From Diplolepis rosae (taxonomy: Eukaryota > Arthropoda > Insecta > Hymenoptera > Diplolepididae): a stretch of 64,000 nucleotides of DNA. The DNA is taken from NCBI GenBank assembly GCA_030998225.1, contig JAPYXD010000696.1:2294001-2358000 (forward strand). The letters run 5' to 3'. A program made the translations under genes and the position numbers. The notes beneath the pieces were generated by a model. The model was not told where the DNA came from and searched no databases. It saw only the letters and a program-made list of their open reading frames with translations. Shown here one piece after another: positions 21,624-32,606 of the stretch. Within the stretch, counting starts at the first letter, position 1, and every line of letters starts with the position of its first letter.

Positions 21624-23672
21624 TACAAGTTGTCCAAAAAGTCCCGGGACGGTTGGATATTTCCTCAGGTAAAATATTTTTCAAAAAAGTGAAAGTCATT
21701 CCTGATGTAAATTTTACAAGTAATTCATTAGTGACCTTCATTTTGACCTTGAAGTTGACCATCATGGCCTTTTCGAGGCCAACTTTGTTTTTTAAAATGG
21801 AAACCCCTTTTTTACATATGAAATCGATAGAGCGGAAAATTCTACGTTCAGATACGTACCCAAGTCATAGGTCAATTGTAACGTTCAAGGTCAATTAGAG
21901 GTTATTTGAAATTAAGAAAGTTTTCCAAGAGGTCAGTGTAATTCCTGAAGTAAATTTCAACGAGAAATTCATTGGTCAGCTCTGTATTGATCTTGGTTAC
22001 AGCGTTTTGAATATTGTAAAATCATATGTATAAGGAAATTTTTCATTCAATGTTCCAGGAGTTCTGGTGAGAGTTCTGTTCCTCCCCAAAGAGTTATATC
22101 GAAAAGTCCTATACCGTTTTTCGATACCTAAGTCAATACCTACGGCGATACCATAAGTCCTATACTGTTTTTCTGTCTCCATACGAATATTACGAATCGA
22201 AACAAAATTTACGTATTACGAGTACATACTTACTATCATTCGCTAAAAGATTATTATGGCGCAAGCTAAACTTTCGGAACGAGAGAGGGTATCTGTATTA
22301 ATGATGCGTGGTTGGGGAGATCGAGTTCGATCTTATAATCAAGTTCGTTTGCTTTTTAATCGCACTTTTCGTAATGGAGAAGGGTTAAATCCTGTCTCAA
22401 GATCAACAATTGAAAGAACTGTAAGGCGCTTTATGAATCATGGATCTATCAAGGACCTCCAGAGAATTGGTCGGCCAAAATCTGCAGGATCTGAGGAGAT
22501 GCAGATGGAAATAGCCCAAGAATTTGTTGAAAACCCACACCTTAGTTTACGTCGAGCTAGTGATGAGCGTGACGTTGCTCCTGAGACAGTGCGAAATATT
22601 TTAAAAAGCATTAATTTCCATCCTTACAAAGTTCATCAGGTACAAAAGCTCAATGAAGACGATCCTGATCGTCGGGTTGAATTTTGTGAAATTATGATGG
22701 ACAGAATTGATAGAGATCTTCGTTTCTTGTACAATACAGTATTTTTAGATTAAGCTACTTTTACTTTAAAAGGTGAAGTTAACAGGCAAAATTGTAGATA
22801 TTGGTCCGACACAAATCTTGATTGGATGTTCGAGAGTCACACACAATATCCACAAAAGATTAATGTTTGGGCCGTTATCTTGAATGATACATTAATAGGC
22901 CCTTTCTTCATCGATGGTAATCTCGATCCCCGTGCATATAAAGAGATTTTCAGAAACCAAATTGTACCAAGGTTCGAGCATATTTGGATACTCAGTTCCC
23001 TCATAGCTGGATTCGAAGAAGGGGTGAAATCGAGTGGCCTGCTAGATCTCCTGATCTGACGCCTCTCGACTATTTTCTTTGCGGTTATTTAAAGAGCAAA
23101 GTATACTCAACGCAACCCCAAAGCTTAGACGAATTGCAGAATTAAATTCTGCAAGAGGCTACTTTGATTGATAGGGAGATGATTCGTAATGCTGTAACTC
23201 ATTTTTACAATCGCATAGCTTTTTGTCAAGAAGCTCAAGGTTTTCAGTAAACTTAAACTGCTTGGAAAAAACTTTGAATAAACCTTGAAGATCATCACCA
23301 AGATCAATACAGAGCTCACCAATGCATTCCTCGTTGAAATTTATTTCAGGAATTGCACTGACCTCTTGGAAAACTTTGTTTATTTCAAATAACCTGTAAT
23401 TGACCTTGAACGTTACAGTTGACCTATGACTTGGGTAAGTATCCGAACGTAGAATTTTCCGTTCTATCGATTGCAGATGTAAAAAAGGGGGTTTCCATTT
23501 AAAAAAACGATGCTGACCTTGAAAAATCCACGAAGGTCAACTTCGAAGCCAAAATGAACGTCACCATTGAATTCCTCGTTGAAATTTACTTCAAGAATGA
23601 CCTTCACTTTTTTGAAAAATATTTTACCTGAGGAAATATCCGACCGTCCCGGGACTTTTTAGATACCCTGTA
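21624..23672 (+). mobile_element. Tc1/mariner-like element with ~375-bp inverted repeats
   Basis: The ends TACAAGTTGTCC and (inverted) TACAGGGTATCT open inverted repeats that run about 375 bp (21624-21997 and 23297-23672) with the shared core aaaaagtcccgggacgg. TA ends are consistent with Tc1/mariner. Usual mariner ends are ~30 bp; very long ends occur in some Tc1 relatives. One transposase region lies between the arms. Confidence 0.85.
22256..23249 (+). pseudogene. IS630/Tc1-mariner transposase, one stop and a deletion
   Basis: The Met at 22256 starts two helix-turn-helix units (LSERERVSVLMM; RSTIERTVRRF), then GRPKSAG, the AT-hook-like linker. HPYKVHQVQKLNEDD leads to the first catalytic region, where a stop at 22751-22753 replaces one codon right after FLD. 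The frame goes on with [23 protein letters not shown], then a deletion removes the second Asp segment. A shifted frame gives [20 protein letters not shown] (third site) to about 23249. Inactive in this copy. Confidence 0.8.
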
Positions 23673-24255
23673 GATTTTTATGATAGACCTACGAACATTA
23701 CGAAAAAAGCCACGTGCGAGAAACATTTTTTTAGGTTATATGGAGTTCACAGTTTCCTTATATTGACAAAAATGTGTAATTTTACAATATAATTATAATA
23801 GAAACTAGCTAGGAAGCATTAACGATTTTTTAAAACAATAATACAGTATTAAATATCAATGCAGCTATATTATAAGTAATTTAGTATTATTTGATTGCAG
23901 AAGATATTTTTTCGTCAGTCAACTGTGAAAAGAAGATTTAAAAACATATTAATAATAATAAAATTGTAAATTCTACTTTTCCAATTTTATAAATGACCTA
24001 AACTTCTCTACTCTGCGACAAAATTGATAATATTATAGGCCATTTGATCCATATAAAGTAACGGCATCTTTCAAATTGTTGAAACAAGTTTGAATTGCAT
24101 TAAGGAAAAAACTTTTACTATAAAAAATCAAATTTTTAAATATTATAAATGTCCACAATTTTCTTACTTTTCAGTAAAATGTATCAATATTATAGGTCAA
24201 TCGATTCTTCTCGACACAAGGAACATTTCTTTTTTTTACGTCAGCTTTGAATTAT
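23673..24255. other. AT-rich spacer
   Basis: Nothing is recognised here; open frames are short and without domains. Confidence 0.25.
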
Positions 24256-24345
24256 GCCAGACCTGTCGGCAACGCATCCTATCTGATACGCGACTAGTGA
24301 TTCTCCGATAATGTAGGCAGTGGCAGGAATTTCAAACGCAAGTAA
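24256..24345. repeat. Fragment of the tRNA-carrying palindromic element
   Basis: Motifs cctatctgatacgcgactag and tccgataatgtaggcagtg match the right arm of the palindromic units at 38413-39410 almost base for base. The other arm and the tRNA-like core are absent. The mariner-2 relic begins directly after it. Confidence 0.75.
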
Positions 24346-25582
24346 TACATTCAAAATCAAGGAAATTGGGTTCCACATGAACTCAAGCCGAGAGCCGTTG
24401 AAAGGCGGTTTTGCATGTCCGAAATGCTGCTGGAACGCCATAAAAAGAAGTCATTTTTGCATCGGATTGTTACTGGTGATGAAAAATGGATCCATCACGA
24501 CAACCATAAGCGCAAAAAATCATATGAGAAACCCGGCCAACCAGCCAAATCAACGGCAAAGCCGAATATCCATGGCGCATGGGGGTGAAACCCAATGGTA
24601 AATTACTGGAAACAAACATGGCGGTAAAAGCATGCGATCCCCCACTTTTGAATGGAGCCTTTCAGCGCTCCCGTTGCCCTCCTGCCCCTTTGCCCGAATA
24701 AATTCTAAAATAAAATGTTCATACATCTAAAGCGATTAGATGCTGAAATTGCAAAACTTTGAATTGCTATCTATTAAGCAGTAAATTTGGTATTGTAATT
24801 TCATAACTTGATCGCCTCTGGTGCCTCATTGAAGTATTTGGCATTAATTTCCTTGCCTTCAGACTTAATATTATTTCACAATCAGCTTTGACTTCTGAAC
24901 TGCGAGATCAACTATTTTCTGGGGGATTTTTAATTGGCTGCGTGGTTCCCCCACATTTACATGGACGTGTTTCTCCCCTTCCAAAGCAGGCTTCACTCCC
25001 ATGGTTTTCTGGGGGATTTTTAATTGGCTGCGTGATTCCCCCACATTTGCATAGGCGTGTTTCTCCCCTTCCAAAGCGGGCTTCACTCCCATGCCATGGC
25101 GCGAAGGTAACGCTCTGTATTTGGTGGGATCAGAAGGTGTGCTGTATTATGAGCTGCTAAAACCAGGTGAAACCATCCATGGAGAACGCTACCGAACACA
25201 ATTAGTCCGTTTGAAGAGAGCAACAGCCGAGAAACGCCCGGAATATGCGACCAGACATGAGGCAATAATTTTCCATCATGACAACGCTCGGCCCAATGTT
25301 GCTATTCCGGTTAAGAACTATTTGGGAAACAGTGGATAAGAAGTTTTACCCCACCCGCCTTATAACCCAGACCTTGCCCCTTCTGACTACCATTTGTTTC
25401 GGTCGATGCAGAACGCCCTCACTGGAATACGGTTCACATCAGAACAGGGTGTCAAAAATTGGCTTGATTCATTCTTGGCCGCCAAGCCGGCGCAGTTCTT
25501 TTGGGATGGAATCCACAAATTGCCAGAAGGATGGGAAAAAGTCATAGCTTCAGATGGGCACATACATGTTTTTCTTAAATAA
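24346..25582 (+). pseudogene. mariner-2 transposase, split by a hAT MITE
   Basis: The N-terminal half is missing. WVPHEL is readable near 24370; FLHRIVTGDEKWIHHDN (first catalytic Asp, near 24450-24500) and SYEKPGQPAKSTAKPNIHG precede the insertion. After it come WWDQKGVLYYELLKPGETIH, HHDNARPNVA (second Asp, near 25277) and YNPDLAPSDYHLFRSM (third Asp, near 25368), giving the D,D34D mariner signature. The final FFWDGIHKLPEGW to 25582 is intact. One stop lies at 25337-25339. Confidence 0.85.
24578..25093. mobile_element. 516-bp hAT-type MITE with duplicated terminus
   Basis: The 8-bp ccatggcg is repeated exactly on both sides (24570-24577, 25094-25101). Ends CATGGGGGTGAAACCC and, inverted, CATGGGAGTGAAGCCC match. 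The last ~90 bp occur twice in tandem (24914-25003 and 25004-25093), each copy ending in the terminal repeat. No coding sequence. Confidence 0.85.
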
Positions 25583-25771
25583 ACGTTCAAATTTTGAAAA
25601 AAAAACCGCACGAAATAAGTTATAGATCCAATAAAAAGTGTAAAATTCGATATTTTGAAAAACCCTTGTGCACGTTTTTAGGTATTAGTGGTGATAATAA
25701 GTGCTCCAAATGTCCTGAAATTATCAACAAACGTCCTCGAGTAATCGTCTTAACAAAAATGGGTGACAATA

Positions 25772-25795
25772 CACACACACACACACACACACACA
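25772..25795. repeat. (AC)n microsatellite
   Basis: Uninterrupted acac repeat of about 12 units. Confidence 0.95.
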
Positions 25796-25998
25796 TCGGG
25801 ACAATTGATTAGCACGTTGTATAATATATATTTCGCTTCTGAAACATATTTGAGAAACCTTTCTTTGAAAACTTCATTTCGTCACGACTACAAAGCTTCC
25901 TCTATGAGGAAGCAAATTTAGGAAGAAATTTAAAATATGAAAATTAGTAATGGTATTACCATAATAAATTGAATAAAAGGAGGGGAAAAAAACTATCA

Positions 25999-26195
25999 AA
26001 TGTTACAATTACGATCGTATGTTAAAATGGAAGTTTCAAATCAATAATTGATGGTATATAAATTGATTTTCCAGCGATGAAAATTAAAAATTGTTTTGAA
26101 AGTTGAATTTGTAAATTTCTATCGCCGAAAAATGAAATTATCCCATTAATTATTGATTTCAAGCTTTAATTTTAACATAGAATTGCAAATGCAAC
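25999..26195. repeat. Imperfect palindrome, possible MITE
   Basis: tgttaaaatggaagtttcaa and tcaataattgatgg near 26018-26055 are inverted near 26142-26181. The two ~70-bp arms are noticeably diverged. No target duplication was identified. Confidence 0.45.
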
Positions 26196-26397
26196 ATGTG
26201 AAAAAAATTCTCTACTTTTATGATACCTAGTTGATACCCAATTCGGTATCCCTTGGGTTCACCCGATCCAGTAGGGAATCTCCATTAATTTTACAACAAA
26301 ATTAAGAAATTAAAATGTCTTTTCATTAATCATTACAAATATTTAAATTTAATTTACAGACTGGGATTCTCTTAATTTGAAACTGACCCGTTGATCA

Positions 26398-26711
26398 TGG
26401 TTCGTTAAAAAAGCCGCATTTGGAAACTTTTACAAAAAATCGACAATGAAACCGCAATGTGCATATATTGCGATAAAAAAGTTAAAACGTCTGGAAATAC
26501 CTCAAACATGAGAGGACATATGACATATGCACATGCTTCTATTGTCTCGACTAAAAATAAAGAAAAAAATGCTTCGAAGAAACGTTGCAATTCAGAAAGT
26601 AGTTCAACGTTAAAAAAAAATAATCCCGATGAGATCTCGGCTTCCAGTGGCATGAATACGCACAAAGATCTCGATCCAGGTCGTTCAACAGGTTCTTCTT
26701 CAAGTATGTGA
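26398..26711 (+). pseudogene. hAT-3 transposase N-terminus, BED zinc finger
   Basis: MCIYCDKKVKTSGNTSNMRG and the following H-x4-H (HMTYAH) form the C-x2-C-xn-H-x4-H BED finger of hAT transposases. A stop at 26402-26407 interrupts the start (MVR-stop). A Ser-rich linker follows; the frame ends at 26709 where the LINE begins. Confidence 0.75.
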
Positions 26712-27160
26712 TCGTAGCGTGAATGGCGCGAATGGAGCTGTGAGTGAACTGGTGGATGGAACATCCTGAGTGGACACTGTAATCCTCTGCAGCCTGCGAC
26801 TAAGAACAGTCCAACTGATCGTTTCCGTATAGCGCCCCACTGGGAGCGCCCCGCCGGCTGGTGGTGTCTTTCCCGACCCATTAGAAGGCGGGCTTGATGT
26901 GAGCGTGGCTCTGCTGAGGTGGTGCACCGTGCGGGATCAATAGCTAGCCCCTTCGCGACCTTGGTCAGGTAGTGCGTATTGAAAAATGACGTCGGAGTCT
27001 GTGTTGCCTCGAGCGCGTCTGGTCCGTCCGTGTTTTCCGGGACCGGCTAAGCGCAAGTTGGGCCTCAGGGAACGGGGGTAGGACTACGGTCCGAGGGTAC
27101 ACCCGTTCCTAACTATTCCGAACCACTCCTCTACGCGCGATGCGCTGGTAAAAAACATTT
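26712..27160 (+). other. LINE 5' region without coding frame
   Basis: GC-rich sequence belonging to the LINE. No ORF1 product is recognised; it may be a 5' untranslated remnant joined to the ORF2 endonuclease. Confidence 0.35.
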
Positions 27161-27851
27161 ATGGATCTTAAAAAAATAAAAAAGGGGAACAAGGAGTGTG
27201 AGATTCTTTCAAGAGATGGAGGATTGAAAGACATCCTTGTTTGTAGCCCTGATTTGAGCGTCGAGGATTTTCTGGAGTCCAACGCGGGGTTCGTTTGGGT
27301 GGAGGTGGCGGGTGTGCGTGTGTACAGCTGCTACTTCTCCCCCAACAATCCATTCGGGTCTTCGAGACCCAGTTCCTCCTTCTTGAGGAAAGCCTCAGCG
27401 AGGCTGTTGGGCGGTCTCGCCTTCAGGATTGGTGACTGGTGCGTCATCGAGGTAATAACAGCAATGCCAAGCAGTGGATAAGGGTAGGGGCGGCGAAGGA
27501 GGGAGTCCCTCCTGGGACACGAGACGACTCTGTAGGGAGAGAATAAGAGTCTATCTCTTGACGACCAGGCTCATTGATGAGCTTGGTTGGGTCGGGCCTG
27601 CCGAGTCATTGGAGGACACTGTGTGCTCAGCGAGAAGAAAGGTGGTCGCGGCTTGCGACTACTCGATGCCTTGCCGCAAGCGGAGGCCATGCCGGAAAGA
27701 CTTGATCGGTGAGGTCGAGAAGGACCCATGGGGTCTCGCCTTCAAAATTGTCACCAAGATATTGGCGACTAGAAGAAAGACCCCGGGCCTGGATAATCCC
27801 GATCCAGTCATGTACATTGGCGCGAAGAACTCTTCGCTCTCGAAGAACTAA
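27161..27851 (+). pseudogene. LINE ORF2 endonuclease remnant
   Basis: DILVCSPDLSVEDFLES and VWVEVAGVRVYSCYFSPNNP match the strand-loop order of AP-type LINE endonucleases (V-x-V-Y-S-C-Y-x-S/P-P-N). After a shift near 27350, the region towards DWG and NSNAKQW, then a Cys-poor linker, leads to reverse transcriptase. The catalytic Asp/His residues at the end are not all visible. Confidence 0.65.
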
Positions 27852-28677
27852 AGAAAGCGGGTGATAGACCCAAGGCAAAAACAGCGCCGAGTATGGACGG
27901 GGTGCCGAACTAGATCCTCAAAGAGGCGATCAACGCATACCCGGGGACCCTCCTAGAAGCCTTGAACTACTATTTTCGAGAGGGGAGATTCTTCGTAGAC
28001 TGGAAGAAGCAGAGTTTGGTCCTGCTGAGGAAGAGCAACAAACCTATAGGGGTTCCCTCGTCGTATAGATCAATATGACTATTGGGTACGATGGGGAAGT
28101 TTCTAGAGGAAATGATCCTACAAAGACTACAAGGTCACATGGTCGGCGAGAACAGTCTCTCGGAAAACCAGTTCGGCTTTTGGAAAGGCTGGTCCACTGT
28201 GGACGCCATCCAAGCTGTGTTTGACATCGCCACAAATGCAAGAAAAGGAGTAAGCGTAAGGGATTCTGCGCGTTGATCAGCATTGACATACGCAATGCGT
28301 TCAATTCTGAGAGGTGGAATATCTGCATCGAGGCGATGATGCGGAAAAAGGTTCCAGACTACCTGTTGCGAATGACATATGATTATCTGAGCAACAGGTG
28401 GGTGATATACGAGGGCGACAAATGGTCTCTCAAAGACGAGATGACATGTGGCGCCCCTCAAGGGCCTCGGGTGGGTCCACTCATTTGGAACGGCATGTAC
28501 GACGACTTCCTGCGCATGGACCTACCTGCTGGAACGACCATCGTCGGCTTCGCAGATGACGCAATTGTCTTGTGCGCCGCTGACGACGTCGGAATCCTAG
28601 AGCTGAGGATCAATGTAAGTCTGTGTCGAGCGAAGCGCTGGTTGGATAGCAGAGGTCTGAAAATGGCCCCCGAGTAA
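27852..28677 (+). pseudogene. LINE reverse transcriptase
   Basis: APSMDGVPN precedes ILKEAINAYPG, then LLGTMGKFLEEMILQRL and LSENQFGFWKGWSTVDAIQ (the QFGFR-like motif), SIDIRNAFNS (first catalytic Asp, near 28285), CGAPQGPRVGPLIWN and GFADDAIVL with the intact FADD box (near 28550). The frame changes at about 28270 and has stops near 27912 and 28675. Confidence 0.85.
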
Positions 28678-28680
28678 ACC

Positions 28681-29645
28681 GTGGCTTTGGTCGTTATGGA
28701 CAGGAGATCTTTCCAAAACCCGAGGATCGTTCTCGGAGAGCATAAAGTCGAGTGGAAAACAAGCATTAAGCACCTGGGGGTGCAGCTGGATCGTAGGCAT
28801 AGCTTCAGTGAACACCTAAAGATCGCAGCTGCCAAAGCCATCCAATGTGGAGCAACCTTGCCTCGGCTTATGCCAAACATTGGTGGACCCAGGAAAGCGA
28901 AAAGGAGACTGGTGGCGAGCGTGGTCCATTCGAAACAGCTTTATGCAGCTCCGGTCTGGGCTAATGCTCTGCAAAACCATGCCATCCAGAGGAGGCTGTT
29001 CTCGGCGCAGAGACTTGTCGCGTTGAGAATATTTTCAGCATATAGAACTGTCTCGATGAGTGCTGTGTTGGTGTGGCGAGCGTCCTGCCAATAGACTTAT
29101 TGGCGGAGAAAAGGCAGGAGACCTTTCAGCTCCGCAAGGAGCTTACCGTCGTCGATCTGCAGGTAATCGCTCGCGCAAAGGAGGCCATCCGCAAGGATGA
29201 AAGGCGCATACTCGTCGAGAAATCTCAGATGAAATGGCATGGTGAGCAGACCGGGAGATGGACCTACCGCCTAATTCCGGAGCTTGCCACCTGGCTGAAC
29301 ACAAAGCACGGAGAAGTCGGCTTTTATTTAACACAAGCGCTCTCAGGCCATGGCTGTTTTATCGCGTACCTTAGGCGCTTCAAGAAGAGAGACGAGGAGA
29401 TTTGTTGCTACTGGGATTTCCCGATGGATACGGCAGAGCACGCACTCTTCGTCTACGCAAAATGGAGTGTGGCAAGGGAGGCCCTCGGTCAGGCAGTGGG
29501 TTTCGAGCTTACTCCTGACACGATGGTCCCTCTCATGCTCCAGTCTGAGCGGTTCTGGACGCTCATCGAGTCATTCGTCACACTTGTGATGAAGACGAGA
29601 GAGCTCGATGGGCGTTGGGATCGAAACAACGGGGAGGGCCAGTAG
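28681..29645 (+). pseudogene. LINE ORF2 C-terminal region
   Basis: KHLGVQLDRRHSFSEHLK is the usual post-catalytic strand; ATLPRLMPNIGGPR and YAAPVWA follow, as in R1/Jockey ORF2. One shift (28681-29094 to 29073-29645) connects to the tail. CCYWDFPMDTAEHALFVYAKW near 29405-29465 resembles the C-terminal C-x2-C-like zinc region of R1 ORF2, with the second Cys replaced. Confidence 0.75.
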
Positions 29646-29871
29646 AAATCTCAGTAGGGCCTGCACCCGCGGTCCTGCGTCTAGGGCGGATTTGACTGCC
29701 CGCGTCGTTCGGGGGAGGATACTTTTTAGTCTTCTTCTAGCTGATGCGGCTTGTCGGTTCGCCTAGCGCGCGTGTCCGCGGATCTAGATCCCGGGCGAAC
29801 GGATGACGGAAGAGTCATGAGACAAAAATGTTACCCGCTTATCAAAAAGTGACTCAGAAAATTCAGATAAA

Positions 29872-30629
29872 ATGATAAATGCAGCTGAATATAATAAGGG
29901 CATTCAGACTCAAAACAAAAGAAAGGTTAAAAACGGTTCGAGACAAACTTTCCTTACGGTGTCCGGATATAAATGTCCCATATGTAACGAAGATTTGGCG
30001 ACAAAGCTTAAATTACCAAAGAAAAAGTGCAGAATTCCTATAAGAGCACTCAACGAACTGCCAACGACAACCAAACATGTGGTTACAGTGACCATACGAT
30101 CATTACAGAATGATCATATAAGATCAATCGAATTTTTAACGATTCCTAGCATATCTGAAGCTGTACCCTGCGAAGCCGTACGCCGTGAGATTACACCAAT
30201 ACTGGCTAATGTAAAACTTGCAGACCCGGAATTCTATTGCCCGCTCCAGTGGATATTTTATTAGGTTCCGGGCCAACTCTTTCACTTTTTAGCATTGGTC
30301 AACACAAAATTTCAAATTCAAATCTAGATATGTGTCTGCAGAAAACACGCTTAGGGTGGATCATCGGCGGTTACGTAAATACTACAAAGGGAGAAATTAA
30401 GGCAGCTTGCAATTTTACAGAATTGCAGTTTGATTTAGAAAGATTCTGGTGGATAGAAAACGGACTAGAAAACACAGTTACTTTTGGTTTAGCTTCCGCA
30501 CCTTATCTCGCAATACGAAGTCTCAAGCAGTTAGCCATCGACGAAGGACACAAATTTCCTCTTGCTGCCAGCGTACTATTAAAGGATTTATACGTCGACA
30601 ATTTATTGACTGGCTCAGAAACAATTTAA
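29872..30629 (+). pseudogene. BEL-2 protease/linker fused to mid-reverse transcriptase
   Basis: CPICNEDLATK at the start is a knuckle remnant. TTKHVVTVTIRSL, PVDILLGSGPTLSLFSIG and RLGWIIGGYV are the standard BEL protease-domain C-terminal segments. ELQFDLERFWWIE marks the linker, and GLASAPYLAIRSLKQLAIDE with LLKDLYVDNLLTGSE belongs beyond the reverse transcriptase start, so the intervening fingers domain is deleted. One frame change occurs at about 30237. As in BEL-1, the catalytic YVDD has become YVDN. Confidence 0.75.
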
Positions 30630-30631
30630 GA

Positions 30632-30714
30632 TTTTTATATTTTTGATCATTTTCATGCAACAGACGTGTAACTTTTGCAAAAAAATTCCGGTTTCATACT
30701 TCTAGACCTGGTAT
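30632..30714 (+). repeat. mariner-1 family 3' end only
   Basis: The last ~80 bp of mariner-1 (20037-20118), including ttcatgcaacagacg and the terminal tcatacttctagacctgg followed by TA, are present in BEL-2 without any left end. Confidence 0.85.
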
Positions 30715-31530
30715 AGTCAAACGTGTTCAAGGAATATATTTTGCAAAGGAAATAAAATCACTTTCCACTGACAAGGCCGTAAAAAGGGACAGCAGATTGT
30801 TATCATTAAATCAATTTCTCGATATCAATGACGTCATTCGCGTGGGCGGTCGATTAAAAATTGACAGTTATCTTACAGTCAACAATATCCAATAATTTTG
30901 CCTAATTCAAACCACGTAACAGAATTAATAATTCAAGATATTCACAAACAAAATCATCACACCGGTTTACAAACAACTTTAGGTTTACTTAGACAAAGGT
31001 TTTGGCTGTTAGATGGGAAAAATCAGATAAGAAAAATCTTATGACGCTGATTACTTGCTTTCGCGCAAACTCGCCGACGCCCGAATACTTAATGGGAGAT
31101 TTACCTGATGCTACAGTAACTCAAGATCGCGTATTCAGCAATGTTGAGATTGATTATTTCGGCCCGTTGTATATTAACAAGAAAAAATTCCGTAACAAAA
31201 TCAAGATTAAGACATATGTCGCTGTATTAGTATGTCTCGCAACTAAGACAATACATCTTGAATTAGTTTCTGATTTGACCACCGAAGGATTCATTGCTGC
31301 CTTAAAACGCTTTATATCTCGATGAGGGAAGCAAAAAAATATCTACTCCGGCAATGCTAGAAATTTCGTTGGCGCAAATAATGAACTTCAGTTTATTCAT
31401 GCGCTTACAAATTCACCAGAACATCGAATAAAAATTAGTAAGGCGGCATGCGATCGAAATTTACAGTGGCATTTAACACCGCCTTCAACCCCTCATTTTG
31501 GTGGATTATAGGAATCCACGGTGAAGTTAT
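30715..31530 (+). pseudogene. BEL-2 integrase
   Basis: VIRVGGRLKI (near 30838), a broken HHCC region, then YLMGDLPDATVTQDRVFSNV and EIDYFGPLYINKKKFRNK carry the first catalytic Asp (near 31150). VCLATKTIHLELVSDLTTEG and ALKRFISR follow. A stop at 31323-31325 and YSGNARNF (where YSDNGTNF would be expected) show loss of the second Asp; HLTPPSTPHFGGL with the Glu replaced by a stop ends at 31511. Confidence 0.75.
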
Positions 31531-31546
31531 TTAAATATCACGTGAT

Positions 31547-31840
31547 ATGATATACAAAGTACGTCAACATTTTTGGAACAGGTGGCATAAAGAATACCTC
31601 AACGAGTTAAATGTTCGTCACAAATGGACAATAGGCCAGCACCCAATAAACCTTAACTCAATTGTTTTATTAAAAGAAGAAAACGTGCCCTCAATGGAAT
31701 GGTGTATGGGTAAGGTGATCGAAGTCCATCCTGGTGCGGATGGTATAATAAGAACGGTGACAGTGAAGACCACTACAAGTGTATTAAAACGTGGCGTGAA
31801 AAAACTGGCACTTTTGCCGATCATAGACAATTATAAGTAG
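31547..31840 (+). pseudogene. BEL-2 pol C-terminal tail
   Basis: RWHKEYLNELNVRHKW, NSIVLLKEENVPSMEW and GKVIEVHPGADGIIRTVTVK then VLKRGVKKLALLPI form the conserved BEL tail in one clean frame. Confidence 0.8.
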
Positions 31841-31900
31841 AGACATTAAACAACATTATTATTTTACTGTGTCGATCGTTTCCTCTCAACGGGGGGAGTG

Positions 31901-32585
31901 TGTTCTTATATATATATTTATCTTATATATATATAAGAATTATATATATATATATATATATAATTATATATATAATCTTATATATATATTTTATCAGAAT
32001 ATAAGTTTGTGTTTAGATAAAAATGTCATTTTACAATTTAGGCTTCAAAGGAAAAGGGATTTATATGTTTCCTGCCATCCACAAAATTTCAGTTTCCATC
32101 AAAGGGACAATGTCAAATAGTATACAGAGATCTTGTAAGGTAAATTTACCATCTGTTTAGCCATAATGTAAAGATGAGCAATTCCAAAATTCTCACGTTC
32201 GACCGGCCATAAACAGATTAAAACGTCCCAGAGCATTATTGCGTTCTTGAGACAGCTCTTTCCTCCGAAGCTAATGTCAACAACCAGCTAGGACTGTTTT
32301 AAAGATTTTTCCCATAAAGGGGGCTGGCTCAAATTGTGTTTGTTTTCTGCTGGAGGTAGTTTTTCGCCGAGAGAAACCAGTTATTCGAAGACATTTGAGC
32401 TGTTTGTACAATCGAATCGTCTAAGATAAATTTAAGAACTTTGTAAAAATTAATTGTTTTTCTCACTATCACTTTCATCCCAACGATTTATCCAACCCTT
32501 TATTAAATAAATGTACTAATCAGTTTTATATCGGTGGTATTGTGTATTATTTAACTGTACGCATATCACGCGTAAACCTTTATTT
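31901..32585 (+). repeat. BEL-2 3' LTR with (TA)n tract
   Basis: TGTTCTTATATA follows the purine tract; long TA runs occupy 31907-31990. A polyadenylation-like attaaataaat lies near 32500. The right boundary is placed where hAT-3 coding sequence resumes; no second LTR exists to confirm it. Confidence 0.5.
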
Positions 32586-32606
32586 AAAATTTTATAACAT
32601 AAATAG

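Larger units (their letters stand above)
26712..29840 (+). mobile_element. R1-clade-like non-LTR retrotransposon (LINE)
   Basis: GC-rich relative to the surroundings. Endonuclease, reverse transcriptase and a C-terminal Cys/His region occur in order on the plus strand. R1 affinity is suggested by protein character. The 5' part, including ORF1 and most of the endonuclease, is reduced. The 3' untranslated region ends about 29840 without an obvious poly-A. Confidence 0.75.
29841..32585 (+). mobile_element. BEL/Pao element (BEL-2), internally deleted
   Basis: Plus-strand protease, a truncated reverse transcriptase, integrase and C-terminal tail are followed by acggggggag (a polypurine tract) and a TGTT LTR start near 31901. 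The 5' LTR and gag are missing; the left end meets the LINE. A mariner end has inserted at 30632-30714. Confidence 0.75.
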
